Shown here one piece after another: positions 1 to 7,624 of a stretch of 23,721 bases of DNA. Under the pieces are notes generated by a model, which made no database searches, was not told the origin of the DNA, and saw nothing but the letters and a program-made list of their open reading frames with translations. The DNA lies in assembly GCA_964613035.1 (NCBI GenBank), contig CAZTFQ010000022.1:1-23721 (forward strand). The letters run 5' to 3'. Position 1 is the stretch's first letter, and each line of letters begins with the position of its first letter. Source of the stretch: CAVIQK01 sp964613035 (GTDB lineage Bacteria; Bacillota; Clostridia; Christensenellales; DTU072). The translations under genes were made by a program, and so were the position numbers.

Positions 1-103
1 AACTTGCTTGCAAGGGTTTTTGAGCGCTGTATTTCAACGAACGGCTGTTATTTGCGTTATAAGGATGTTTTATTATAAAACGAGGGGAATTTGTGAATAA
101 ATA

Positions 104-131
104 TTGACAATTGCAGTCGGGGGGGTAGACT
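104..131 (+). promoter_or_regulatory. Promoter of the first LRR lipoprotein gene, with a G7 tract in the spacer
   Basis: TTGACA at 104-109 is followed after 16 nt by TAGACT at 126-131, a reasonable sigma-A promoter about 65 nt before the start codon. The last seven bases of the spacer (119-125) are an unbroken G run that abuts the -10. Gain or loss of one G would change the -35/-10 spacing to 17 or 15, so the tract could act as a promoter-strength switch. The promoter assignment rests on sequence match only. Confidence 0.6.
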
Positions 132-147
132 AGGAGCGTAAACTGAG

Positions 148-178
148 GAGGTATGCATAGTTTCGCATACTCGTTTTT
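148..178 (+). promoter_or_regulatory. Leader hairpin followed by a T run (possible weak attenuator)
   Basis: GTATGC at 151-156 pairs with GCATAC at 165-170 around an 8-nt loop, and flanking GAG/TC can extend the stem with a bulge. Five Ts follow at 174-178, directly before the AAAGGAG ribosome binding site at 179-185. The layout is that of a short intrinsic terminator in the 5' untranslated region. It could equally be a 5' stabilising hairpin, since it begins only about 10 nt after the predicted transcription start. Confidence 0.3.
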
Positions 179-195
179 AAAGGAGATATATCATA

Positions 196-2241
196 ATGGC
201 ACTTAAAAAGAAAATAACAATTATAAGCGTTTTCGTTTTGATTATTGCGATATTATGTTTTGCATTAGTTGCTTGCGATGACTCGGACGGTCCCGAGGGG
301 GACAGCGGGAACCGCCCCGCGACTAGCGGTACGGTAGAAGACCCCGACGATGCCGTCGGCGGCACTACTCCCGGTAGCGGTACGGAGAGCAATCCTAGTG
401 GCGGAGAGGAAGGCTCGGGGAGCGTAGAGCCCGAGCCGGAAGATTATTCCGTATATACGTTGAGCAACGGCGGAACTACCGTCACGGGCTTGACCGAGTA
501 CGGTCGTACTTTCACAGAGCTCGATATTCCCTCGCAGATAGACGACGTCGTCGTGACCGATATAGCGGAAGAAGCATTTAAGGACTGTAATCGGTTGACT
601 TCGATTACCGTTCCCGATAGCGTGACTAGTATAGGCAAGTCCGCTTTCGAGGGATGCACGGCGTTGACCGACTTGACTATTCCCTTCATCGGCGAGAGCA
701 AGTCTGCGTCCGACGGATACAATCAGGTGTTGGGATACGTCTTCGGCTACCTGACTCAGTCTTGGCAAGAATATCGAGATTCTCTTTTTAGCGGCGAACC
801 TGACGATAAATTCGTCGGAATGACTCTCCAATATGAAAACGACAGCAGCGATGAGGAATACAGATATTATTACTATATTCCCTCAAGCCTCACCTCACTC
901 ACCGTTACGGGCGGAGATACTTATTCGGGCGCGCTAACGGGATGCGAGTATCTCAAAAACGTAACGATAGGAGACGGAGTAACTTCTCTATGCGGCTTTT
1001 CCGATTGCACGGCGCTGGAGTCGATAACGATAGGAGAAGGCGTGACGGATATCCCCAACCGCGCCTTCTACGGTCTTAATAACCTCGTCGACGTCGGTCT
1101 CGGAGACAACGTAACGAGTATAAGCTATAGCGCCTTTTCTGATTGCGAAAGATTGCGTTATATAGAGCTTCCCGATAGTCTCGTCAGCATAGGCGGAGGT
1201 GCTTTTAAAAATTGTTATAGTCTGGTGAATATAGTCATCGGAGACAACGTGCGGGAAATAAAATACAACGCTTTCGATAGCTGTATGGCACTCACCGGCG
1301 TAACTCTGGGAAGCGGTCTGGAGAGTATAGAAAATTATGCTTTCCAGCAATGCTATAAGCTCGTAGAAGTTATTAACAGAAGCAGTCTCGATATAACCGA
1401 AAGTGCCTGCGGTTACGTTGCAAGCTATGCTTTAAACGTGAAATCTTACGGCGACAGCGACGTATGTAACGTCGACGATTATTTGTTCTATACCCATGAC
1501 GATACCAACTACCTCCTGGGCTACGTCGGAGACGACGACGATATCACCCTGCCCGGCAACTACAACGGTCAGAGCTATGAGATGTATGAACATGCTTTTT
1601 ATCGTAGTCGGCTTAAGAAAATAACCGTCCCCAGTAACGTCAACGTCTCGGACGAGGCATTCGCTTATTGCTCGGATTTAACCGAGGTCTACGTGTCCGA
1701 CGGCGTGACGTCTATAGGCGGGAATGTATTTTCACATTGTAATAGTTTGACTAGCGTAAGGCTCCCCGACAGTTTGACGGAATTAAATAGTAGTTTACGA
1801 TCCGATATTATTGACTATAATATCAGCGGCGGCGTCAAGTATCTGGGCAACGAAAACAATCCCTACCTGCTGGCGGTGACGGCGTGCGATACGACGGCTA
1901 CTTCGATCACTTTAGAGAGCGGCGTCAAATTTATCGGCAACAACGCATTCTACTCTTGTACCGCCATAACCGGCATTATCATCCCCGATACGGTTATCGG
2001 TATCGGTCAATATGCTTTCTACGGCTGCACGTCACTAGCTAGCATTACCATCGGAAGAGGCGTGTCGTATATAGGTTTTGAAGCATTCGTCGAATGCAGT
2101 GCATTGAAGACGGCTGTCTTCAAAAATACGAGTAATTGGTCTTGCGGTAACAACTTGGTTATGAATCCTCAGGACGTCACCGATTCATCTAATAATGCGA
2201 AGGTTTTAACCTACAGAGGTAAGCAGTGGAAACGCGGATAA
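196..2241 (+). CDS. BspA-like leucine-rich repeat surface lipoprotein
   Basis: The 681-aa product is probably a lipid-anchored extracellular adhesin or ligand-binding protein. Residues 1-26 form a lipoprotein signal peptide (KKK, hydrophobic core, lipobox LVAC) with the lipidated Cys at 27. Residues 28-83 are a low-complexity Gly/Ser/Asp/Glu/Pro linker expected to hold the domain off the membrane. From about residue 84 to the end run irregular LRR_5 (Treponema pallidum/BspA-type) repeats of about 23 residues, with cores like LTSITVPDSVTSIG and FEGCTAL. The ATG at 196 has AAAGGAG 11 nt upstream and gives a clean signal peptide. The gene stands alone and faces a second LRR lipoprotein gene; two terminator hairpins separate them. 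The G7 tract in its promoter suggests variable expression. BspA-like proteins are known adhesins in oral and gut bacteria, but the ligand here is unknown. Confidence 0.9.
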   Translation: MALKKKITIISVFVLIIAILCFALVACDDSDGPEGDSGNRPATSGTVEDPDDAVGGTTPGSGTESNPSGGEEGSGSVEPEPEDYSVYTLSNGGTTVTGLTEYGRTFTELDIPSQIDDVVVTDIAEEAFKDCNRLTSITVPDSVTSIGKSAFEGCTALTDLTIPFIGESKSASDGYNQVLGYVFGYLTQSWQEYRDSLFSGEPDDKFVGMTLQYENDSSDEEYRYYYYIPSSLTSLTVTGGDTYSGALTGCEYLKNVTIGDGVTSLCGFSDCTALESITIGEGVTDIPNRAFYGLNNLVDVGLGDNVTSISYSAFSDCERLRYIELPDSLVSIGGGAFKNCYSLVNIVIGDNVREIKYNAFDSCMALTGVTLGSGLESIENYAFQQCYKLVEVINRSSLDITESACGYVASYALNVKSYGDSDVCNVDDYLFYTHDDTNYLLGYVGDDDDITLPGNYNGQSYEMYEHAFYRSRLKKITVPSNVNVSDEAFAYCSDLTEVYVSDGVTSIGGNVFSHCNSLTSVRLPDSLTELNSSLRSDIIDYNISGGVKYLGNENNPYLLAVTACDTTATSITLESGVKFIGNNAFYSCTAITGIIIPDTVIGIGQYAFYGCTSLASITIGRGVSYIGFEAFVECSALKTAVFKNTSNWSCGNNLVMNPQDVTDSSNNAKVLTYRGKQWKRG

Positions 2242-2270
2242 TTATTCCGAAAACAATTATTTGATAGTCA

Positions 2271-2305
2271 AAAAACAACGTCTCTTGATAAGACGTTGTT
2301 TTTTT
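2271..2305 (+). terminator. Intrinsic terminator after the first LRR lipoprotein gene
   Basis: AACAACGTCT (2274-2283) pairs with AGACGTTGTT (2291-2300) around a 7-nt loop. A T run follows on the + strand, and an A run precedes the stem, so it may work in both directions. Confidence 0.85.
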
Positions 2306-2333
2306 GATTTTCGACTGACGACTATATCGATAA

Positions 2334-2366
2334 AAAGAGAAAGCGCCTCGCGACGCTTCCTCTTTA
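2334..2366 (-). terminator. Intrinsic terminator for the minus-strand LRR lipoprotein gene
   Basis: An AAAGAG-AAGCG arm near 2335-2346 pairs with CGCTT-CTCTTT near 2355-2366, with one mismatch, around a short loop. Read on the minus strand the hairpin is followed by a T run. It lies 18 nt beyond the stop codon of the gene ending at 2384. Confidence 0.7.
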
Positions 2367-3523
2367 TAAATTTAACGATATCGTTACTTAATATATTTGA
2401 CGTATCCTTCCATATCCGAGCTCTCCGCAAGCGTGAAGTTATTCGTGATATAACTACCGACTTCAATCCCCTCTTTAACGTACACCGTCTCGGCATAATC
2501 TAATAAATAACTGCTTGAATCACTTAATTTTGCTATTTCACTAGAATCTATTATAACGGTCTTAAGTTTGCTACAACCCACGAATGCATCTTCTCCTATA
2601 CTTGTAATACTGTCGGGAATAGTTATATTAGTGAGTCCGCTACAATCGAAGAAGGCGTAATCGCCTATAGAAGTAACACTGTCGGGAATAGTGATACTGG
2701 TAAGTCCGCTACAACCGGAGAAGGCAGAACCACCGATATGCTTACCGCCGATAATTATTACGGTTTTTAACGATGAAGGAACAGCATCATCGTTACATTC
2801 AACACTATTACCAGATGAGAATATATATCCGAAAAGGGGATTTCCCGTACCGTCTTTAGTAGCTCCGACGAAAGGTATTGTGATACTTTCTAGTCCGCTA
2901 CAACCGCGGAAGGCATAATTGCCTATAGAAGTAACACTGTCAGGGATGGTTATACTAGTAAGTCCTCTACAATAGGAGAAGGCAGAACTACCTATACTCG
3001 TAACACTGTCGGGGATGGTTATACTAGTCAGTCCGAGGCACCAACTGAAGGCAAAATCTGCGATACCGAGAGTATCATTTTTAAGAATAATAGAAGTATT
3101 CTCGGGCATTTCGCCTTTATATTTATAAGCAACTTTACCTGCATATACTACACCGTCGGGTTGGTTATTATACCAGGTTGTATTATAGAATGCATAATCA
3201 CCTATACTCGTAACACTGTCGGGAATGGTTATGCTAGTCAGTTCACTACAATCACGGAAGGTATCACTACCTATACTCGTAACACTGTCGGGGATTGTTA
3301 TTTTAGTAAATTTAAAGCTGCTTTCAAATGCGTTATCAGCTATTTTTGTGATAAAATTGGGGATATTAACTTCTTCGGAAAAATCCGAGTTTTTGACGCC
3401 GGTAATGACGTAGTCGGAACCTTGCTTTTCTATAATCAAGATGTCGTGCTCTAGGGTGATATCTCCGCATCCTGTACAGACGCTATCTACATAATTATGA
3501 TGAGCGTATTCTATTATCTCTTG

Positions 3524-4120
3524 GCATATCGTGCATACGGAGTCTTCCGTACAATTGGCGGTGTGATTAGGATTATGTCCGAGCTTTTCTTCGAGTACGA
3601 GTTCGCACCTAGTGCAGACTGAGTCTTCTGTACAATTGGCGGTGTGATTAGGATTATGTCCGAGCTTTTCTTCGAGTACGAGTTCGCACCTAGTGCAGAC
3701 TGAGTCTTCTGTACAAGTAGCGTTATGATTAGGATTGTGGCCTAGTTTCTCTTCGAGGACAAGTTCACACCTAGTACATACAGAGTCTTCTGTACAAGTA
3801 GCATTGTGGTTAGGGGCGTGCCCAAGTTTTTCTTCGAGTACAAGTTCACACCTAGTACATACAGAGTCTTCCGTACAAGTAGCATTGTGGTTAGGGGCGT
3901 GCCCAAGTTTTTCTTCGAGTACAAGTTCACATCTAGTACAGATGGAGTCTTCCGTACAAGTGGCTTCGTGATTAGGATTATGTCCGAGCTTTTCTTCGAG
4001 TACGAGTTCACACCTCGTACAGACGGAATCTTCCGTGCAGGTAGCGTCGTGATTAGGATTGTGACCAAGTTTTTCTTCGAGGACCTCTCCGCATTTGATA
4101 CATACGGAGTCCTCTGTGCA
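3524..4120 (-). repeat. 81-bp tandem repeat encoding a 27-aa Cys/His unit
   Basis: Seven full 81-bp units (3554-4120) and the start of an eighth lie head to tail in frame. A landmark GAGTCTTCC-type string recurs at 3540, 3621, 3702, 3783, 3864, 3945, 4026 and 4107. Each unit encodes CTEDSVCTRC, then ELVLEEKLGH, then NPNHxAT, giving C-x5-C-x2-C and two His residues. Copies are nearly identical at DNA level, so the copy number could change by recombination or slippage. The Cys/His spacing suggests zinc ribbon-like units, which is an inference. Confidence 0.9.
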
Positions 4121-4246
4121 AGAGGCGGGATGATCGGGGATATGAATGCAAGGGGAGTCGGGAGCGATGGTGCCGCTGTCGGGGGCGATGGGCGATACGG
4201 GGTCTTCTTGACCGTCGGGGTTTAACGTACCGCTATCGGATATGTC

Positions 4247-4255
4247 GGGGGGGGG
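4247..4255. repeat. Nine-base G/C homopolymer at the frameshift point
   Basis: Nine consecutive Gs on the + strand read as Cs in the minus-strand lipoprotein gene. Eight (or eleven) would join the signal-peptide frame to the repeat/LRR frame; nine does not. Homopolymers of this length in coding DNA are typical contingency (phase-variation) tracts and also typical sites of sequencing error. Confidence 0.85.
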
Positions 4256-4448
4256 TACCCGAAGGCGTGCCGGAGGGTACCGAAATTGCGTTATCGGGGT
4301 TGCCGGAAGGCAACGTGCCAGAATTGCCGCTATCGGGACCGAAGAGTCCGTCGCAAGAGGCGAGTAGTCCTATAATAAGGATAATAGTGAATAGGGTAAT
4401 AAGAAAATATGCATATTTTTTCATTGTCCGTCCTCCTTGAACGAATTT

Positions 4449-4477
4449 ATTTTAACTCTATTATTCATAGTCGTCAA
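4449..4477 (-). promoter_or_regulatory. Promoter of the minus-strand LRR lipoprotein gene
   Basis: Read on the minus strand, TTGACG (4477-4472) is followed after exactly 17 nt by TAAAAT (4454-4449), then AAGGAGG and the ATG at 4424. It is a strong sigma-A match, so the gene is probably transcribed even though its frame is broken. Confidence 0.7.
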
Positions 4478-4538
4478 CAATTTTTTCGATTATTCGGGCG
4501 AGGATATCGCGCAAGCGGTAATTTTTATTGTTTTGCCA

Positions 4539-4567
4539 TTGAAAGTATTGTTTTCGTGTGGTATATT
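4539..4567 (+). promoter_or_regulatory. Promoter of the 158-aa/TIR-LRR operon
   Basis: TTGAAA at 4539-4544 and TATATT at 4562-4567 are spaced by 17 nt. Overlapping -10 alternatives TATTAT (4564-4569) and TATAAT (4569-4574) lie just downstream. It sits about 40 nt before the first start codon of the pair and diverges from the lipoprotein promoter. Confidence 0.6.
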
Positions 4568-4606
4568 ATATAATACAGAATCTGGTGCTACAATGGAGGC
4601 GATAAT

Positions 4607-5083
4607 ATGGAATCGGAACTTATTTTTAATTACGTATACACTTTTTTTAACCGCGACGCCGAGACGGAAGGATACGAAGTCGGCATTTCGGCAGACTTTT
4701 CCGATTCGACTAAGTGGCCGTTTTCGTTAAAGCGCTACGAGATATTCGAGGATCCCGATTCATATGCCGAGCTCCGCAATCTGACGGAAGAGATTCGTCT
4801 TCCCAGAGACGTTTTTTCCGGAGTGAAAAAGATTATCTCGTCTCACCCGGAACTGGCTTCTTGCGATGATAGAATTGAAAACGGCAGAGGCGGAGTGGAT
4901 GAACTGATTTTTAAGGGCGATACTTTTTCTAAGAGTATCTCCGGTCCGAGCATTCTTTCTATCGGCGAATACGAGGCGGAAGAATTGCCCGAAGAAAAGC
5001 GAACCGATCGCTATCTTATATATAGCGTCGTAAAAGAAATATCCGATTATCTTAACGGAAAAGGAATCCGCCTCGGTGTTTAG
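4607..5083 (+). CDS. Unrecognised 158-aa protein, first gene of the TIR-LRR operon
   Basis: I do not recognise this family. The ATG at 4607 has GGAGG about 8 nt upstream, and the stop at 5081-5083 lies 2 nt before the TIR-LRR start, so the two are very probably co-transcribed and translationally coupled. The product is acidic and soluble, with no signal peptide or membrane segment. It begins MESELIFNYVYTFFNR, has a mixed alpha/beta look and ends in a probable amphipathic helix (LIYSVVKEISDYLNGKG). No catalytic motif stands out; single Cys and His residues are scattered. It lacks LRR repeats. By position it could be a partner, chaperone, inhibitor or sensor for the TIR protein, but that is inference from gene order only. 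Confidence 0.8.
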   Translation: MESELIFNYVYTFFNRDAETEGYEVGISADFSDSTKWPFSLKRYEIFEDPDSYAELRNLTEEIRLPRDVFSGVKKIISSHPELASCDDRIENGRGGVDELIFKGDTFSKSISGPSILSIGEYEAEELPEEKRTDRYLIYSVVKEISDYLNGKGIRLGV

Positions 5084-5085
5084 CA

Positions 5086-7509
5086 ATGAATATTGAAGAA
5101 AAAATCCGCCTAATAGACAATTCGACGTCCTTTGCCGACGTCCCCGCAGACGCTCTGCCTCCGTCGTATAAAGACAACTACTACTTCGTATCTTATTCTC
5201 ATAAGGATTATAAGGTAGTCCTTAAGGATATCCTTAGGCTTGAAGAACTAGGCGTCAATATCTGGTACGATAAGGAGATGCATATCGGTGAAAACTGGCA
5301 AGAGATCGCTCAATTATATATCTCCAAGTTTCAGTGTGCGGGGGTTATATTCTATCTCACGCCCAATTCCGTTTCGTCTCCTGCCTGCAACAGAGAAGTA
5401 GAATACGTCCTCACTCACGATAAGAAGTTTATTTCTATCAATACGCGTATCGACGGCGAATCTTTTAGCGGATACGGAATGTTAAAAAACCTTGTTTCCA
5501 AGGGGATGAAATGCGACGACGCGCTCTTGGACAACTTCCGCAAGGCGTTTTCGGACGAGATACTTTATCTCGACATTGACGAAAACGTCGCCGTTAAAGC
5601 CGATCGTATTCTCTCTATCCCGAGAGAGAGCCTCTTCAAGACGGAGCTGGTCAGGGGCGACAAAATCGATAAGTACGTGCTTTCCCTAACGGAGTGTCGT
5701 GACAATACGATACTCTCGGCGGATACATCCAAGAGATACGAAGCCGACGACGGCAACGTCTATAATATTGTTAAAATAGACGATTGCGTTTTTACCAACA
5801 GCGTCAAGCTCACTCGGGTAGTCGTCCCCGATACGCTTAAGAGGATAGGGGAGAACGCTTTTCGTAATTGTCACGCTCTCACAGACATAGACCTGTCTGC
5901 GACGTCCGATTTAGAGATAGGCAATTCGGCTTTTAGGGACTGCGAGTCTATCACGGATATAGACCTCGGGAGGGTTTCTAAAATAGGAGAATATGCATTC
6001 AAGGGGTGCTCGGGACTGAAAAAAGCCGACGTAAGCGGCGCGGTGTACGGCTTCGCCTTTTATAATTCCGGTCTCAAATCTCTTCGCTTGATTTCTCCGA
6101 CGTTGTACCGTTGCGCCCTGTTCGGCGCACGGGATTTGGAGACGGTCACCATAGACGGGACTTTTTCGGCGGATCTCGGGGACAGTGCTTTTTGCGGATG
6201 TCGTTCATTGGTCTTCGCGGGACCGTTCGTCGCGCCGAGGATATTTAACGATCAGACGATCAAGTCGCTTAAAATCGGCAGGTCGGTCTTCGAAGATTGC
6301 GAAAAGTTGGAAGAAATAACTTTCTCGGGCGGCTGGGAAACGAAAAACGCCGACGGAGCGTTTGCGTTTTGCCGAACTCTTAAGAAAATAACTCTCGACG
6401 TCCCATCCGATATCATTCCCGATAAATTCGCTATGGAATGTAATTCCTTGCAAGAGATAGAGGGAGACGGATTCACCTATATCGGCGAGTCCGCATTCGA
6501 AGAATGTAAGAGCTTGGAGAGCTTCGACTTTTCGTCGGTAAAATACGTGGGGAGATATGCCTTTAAGTCCTCCGGACTAAAACGGGTCTACCTCGCCGAT
6601 ACTTCTCATATAGAAGAATACGCCTTTTACGATATGCCGGATCTACGATACGTAGTGGTGGGAGAGGGGTGTAAACATATAGGCAAGAGAGCCTTTATGA
6701 GGTGCCCGTCTCTACATACCGTCAAGCTCCTCTTCACCGACGCGAAAGTGATGGAAGAAGAATTATTTGCATATTCCGTATCTATAGCAACATTATACGT
6801 GCGTTCCGTAGAGGTATATAGTCGTCTTAAGGCAGAGGGAGTATTAGAAAACGTCAATGAAATCTACTTCGGCGACAACGTCGACGTGTCTAGGCTTAAG
6901 ATAGAAGGGTTCTCTAGAGTGACTAGCGACGAGGACGGATATTTCAGGTACTTAAGAGACGGAGTAGAGACTGAGTGCGAGAAGATATCCTTTTTAGACA
7001 TCGATTCGGAAGAAGCCAATGCAGTCGACAAGTATCACGAAAAATTCTCGTGCAGAGACGTCGAGTCGTATCTAGGCAAGACTGTTATTCTTAAGAATCG
7101 CCGCCTATATGCTCCGTACGAATGTTTCGTGGAAGAAATCGCACTCGCGCCGGACGGAAGTATAGACTATCTCGTCGTTTCCGTACATCGCGATCACGGT
7201 ATTATAGTAGACGGCACGGTGATAGAGTCTCTTGAATTGTCTGACGCAGTGCCTACGTCGGGTATTATGGCGGCAGCGGATGATATAGTCGGCAAGAATT
7301 GCTCGATAGTGACCTATGACGATTTCATATATTGCGTGCCTACTGCTGTCAGAACGGTGACCTCGGGCAGCGGAGCGACTTTCGCGGACGCCATATATTA
7401 TCTCTCCGACGACGACACTCCCAAGGCGGTCTCGGGAGAGGACGTCGTAACGCTCACGGTCTTTACGGACGACTTCCTGGTAGAGAGAGTCTACGAAAAA
7501 GAAATATAA
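5086..7509 (+). CDS. TIR domain-leucine-rich repeat protein
   Basis: The 807-aa product has no signal peptide and should be cytoplasmic. Residues about 31-165 form a TIR domain: YYFVSYSHKD (32-41) is the first strand and box 1, and NIWYDKEMHIGENW (58-71) is the second conserved block. SSPACNREVEYVL (97-109) holds Glu104 at the position of the catalytic Glu of TIR NADases. Residues about 236-600 are irregular LRR_5/BspA-type repeats (VVVPDTLKRIGENAFRNC, IGESAFEECKSLESF and so on). Residues about 610-807 form a C-terminal region I cannot assign. Bacterial TIR domains often cleave NAD+ or make nucleotide signals in anti-phage defence; the LRR array could sense a ligand. This order, effector first, mirrors plant TIR-LRR receptors but lacks a visible nucleotide-binding domain. 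It follows the 158-aa gene by 2 nt; the start codon lies just after that gene's stop, with only weak Shine-Dalgarno matches. Confidence 0.88.
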   Translation: MNIEEKIRLIDNSTSFADVPADALPPSYKDNYYFVSYSHKDYKVVLKDILRLEELGVNIWYDKEMHIGENWQEIAQLYISKFQCAGVIFYLTPNSVSSPACNREVEYVLTHDKKFISINTRIDGESFSGYGMLKNLVSKGMKCDDALLDNFRKAFSDEILYLDIDENVAVKADRILSIPRESLFKTELVRGDKIDKYVLSLTECRDNTILSADTSKRYEADDGNVYNIVKIDDCVFTNSVKLTRVVVPDTLKRIGENAFRNCHALTDIDLSATSDLEIGNSAFRDCESITDIDLGRVSKIGEYAFKGCSGLKKADVSGAVYGFAFYNSGLKSLRLISPTLYRCALFGARDLETVTIDGTFSADLGDSAFCGCRSLVFAGPFVAPRIFNDQTIKSLKIGRSVFEDCEKLEEITFSGGWETKNADGAFAFCRTLKKITLDVPSDIIPDKFAMECNSLQEIEGDGFTYIGESAFEECKSLESFDFSSVKYVGRYAFKSSGLKRVYLADTSHIEEYAFYDMPDLRYVVVGEGCKHIGKRAFMRCPSLHTVKLLFTDAKVMEEELFAYSVSIATLYVRSVEVYSRLKAEGVLENVNEIYFGDNVDVSRLKIEGFSRVTSDEDGYFRYLRDGVETECEKISFLDIDSEEANAVDKYHEKFSCRDVESYLGKTVILKNRRLYAPYECFVEEIALAPDGSIDYLVVSVHRDHGIIVDGTVIESLELSDAVPTSGIMAAADDIVGKNCSIVTYDDFIYCVPTAVRTVTSGSGATFADAIYYLSDDDTPKAVSGEDVVTLTVFTDDFLVERVYEKEI

Positions 7510-7522
7510 AAACGTGCTTTCG

Positions 7523-7538
7523 ATACTCTTCGGAGTAT
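7523..7538 (+). other. UUCG-capped hairpin after the TIR-LRR gene
   Basis: ATACTC and GAGTAT flank a TTCG tetraloop, giving a very stable small RNA hairpin 14 nt after the stop codon. No T run follows, so it is not a terminator on its own. It may protect the 3' end of the mRNA. Confidence 0.4.
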
Positions 7539-7565
7539 TCCGCGCGGTTAAGTTACACGAAAGTT

Positions 7566-7596
7566 AAAAAAACGACGTCCGATGAGACGTCGTTTT
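7566..7596. terminator. Bidirectional intrinsic terminator
   Basis: AAAACGACGTC (7569-7579) pairs with GACGTCGTTTT (7586-7596) around a 6-nt loop. On the minus strand the stem runs into seven Ts, so it terminates the HlyC/CorC gene well. On the plus strand only four Ts, inside the stem, are present. Confidence 0.85.
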
Positions 7597-7624
7597 CGTT
7601 ATTACGCTAAGAGATTGCGTAGGG

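Larger units (their letters stand above)
2384..4424 (-). pseudogene. Frameshifted (probably phase-variable, OFF) lipoprotein with Cys/His repeats and LRRs
   Basis: Translation from ATG 4424 (AAGGAGG at 4432-4438) gives a lipoprotein signal with lipobox LLASC (Cys24) and a Gly/Ser/Pro/Asp linker. It leaves frame at a run of nine Cs (plus-strand G 4247-4255) and stops after 63 aa. The next frame, open from there to 2384 but with no usable start before a TTG at 3439, continues the same linker style (SGTLNPDG, APDSG). It then has eight CTEDS(V/I)C-x2-C repeats, one more CxxC, and about ten LRR_5 repeats with SITIPDSVTSIG cores. Removing one C restores a single frame of 680 codons, close to the 681-aa neighbour. 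On both sides of the run the composition matches, so this is one gene. Either the tract switches the protein on and off by slipped-strand mispairing, or the base call is wrong. When in frame, the product would be a surface-anchored LRR protein with a metal-binding-like stalk. Confidence 0.8.

Noticed and set aside
1..21. End of an upstream terminator (CTTG/CAAG then T5)
   Set aside because: The stem is only 4 bp within the window, too little to call; its other part may lie outside.
3524..4120. CRISPR array
   Set aside because: The period is 81 bp of continuous, coding, near-identical sequence with no unique spacers, and no cas genes are near.
3735..4225. Open frames on both strands across the 81-bp repeats
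   Set aside because: Because 81 is a multiple of 3, a repeat without a stop in one frame stays open in that frame. Only the frame giving Cys/His units joins the lipoprotein signal and the LRRs.
2384..4424. Simple decayed pseudogene
   Set aside because: Only one lesion is found, at a homopolymer, with intact promoter, ribosome site and remaining frame, so switching or a base-call error is more likely.
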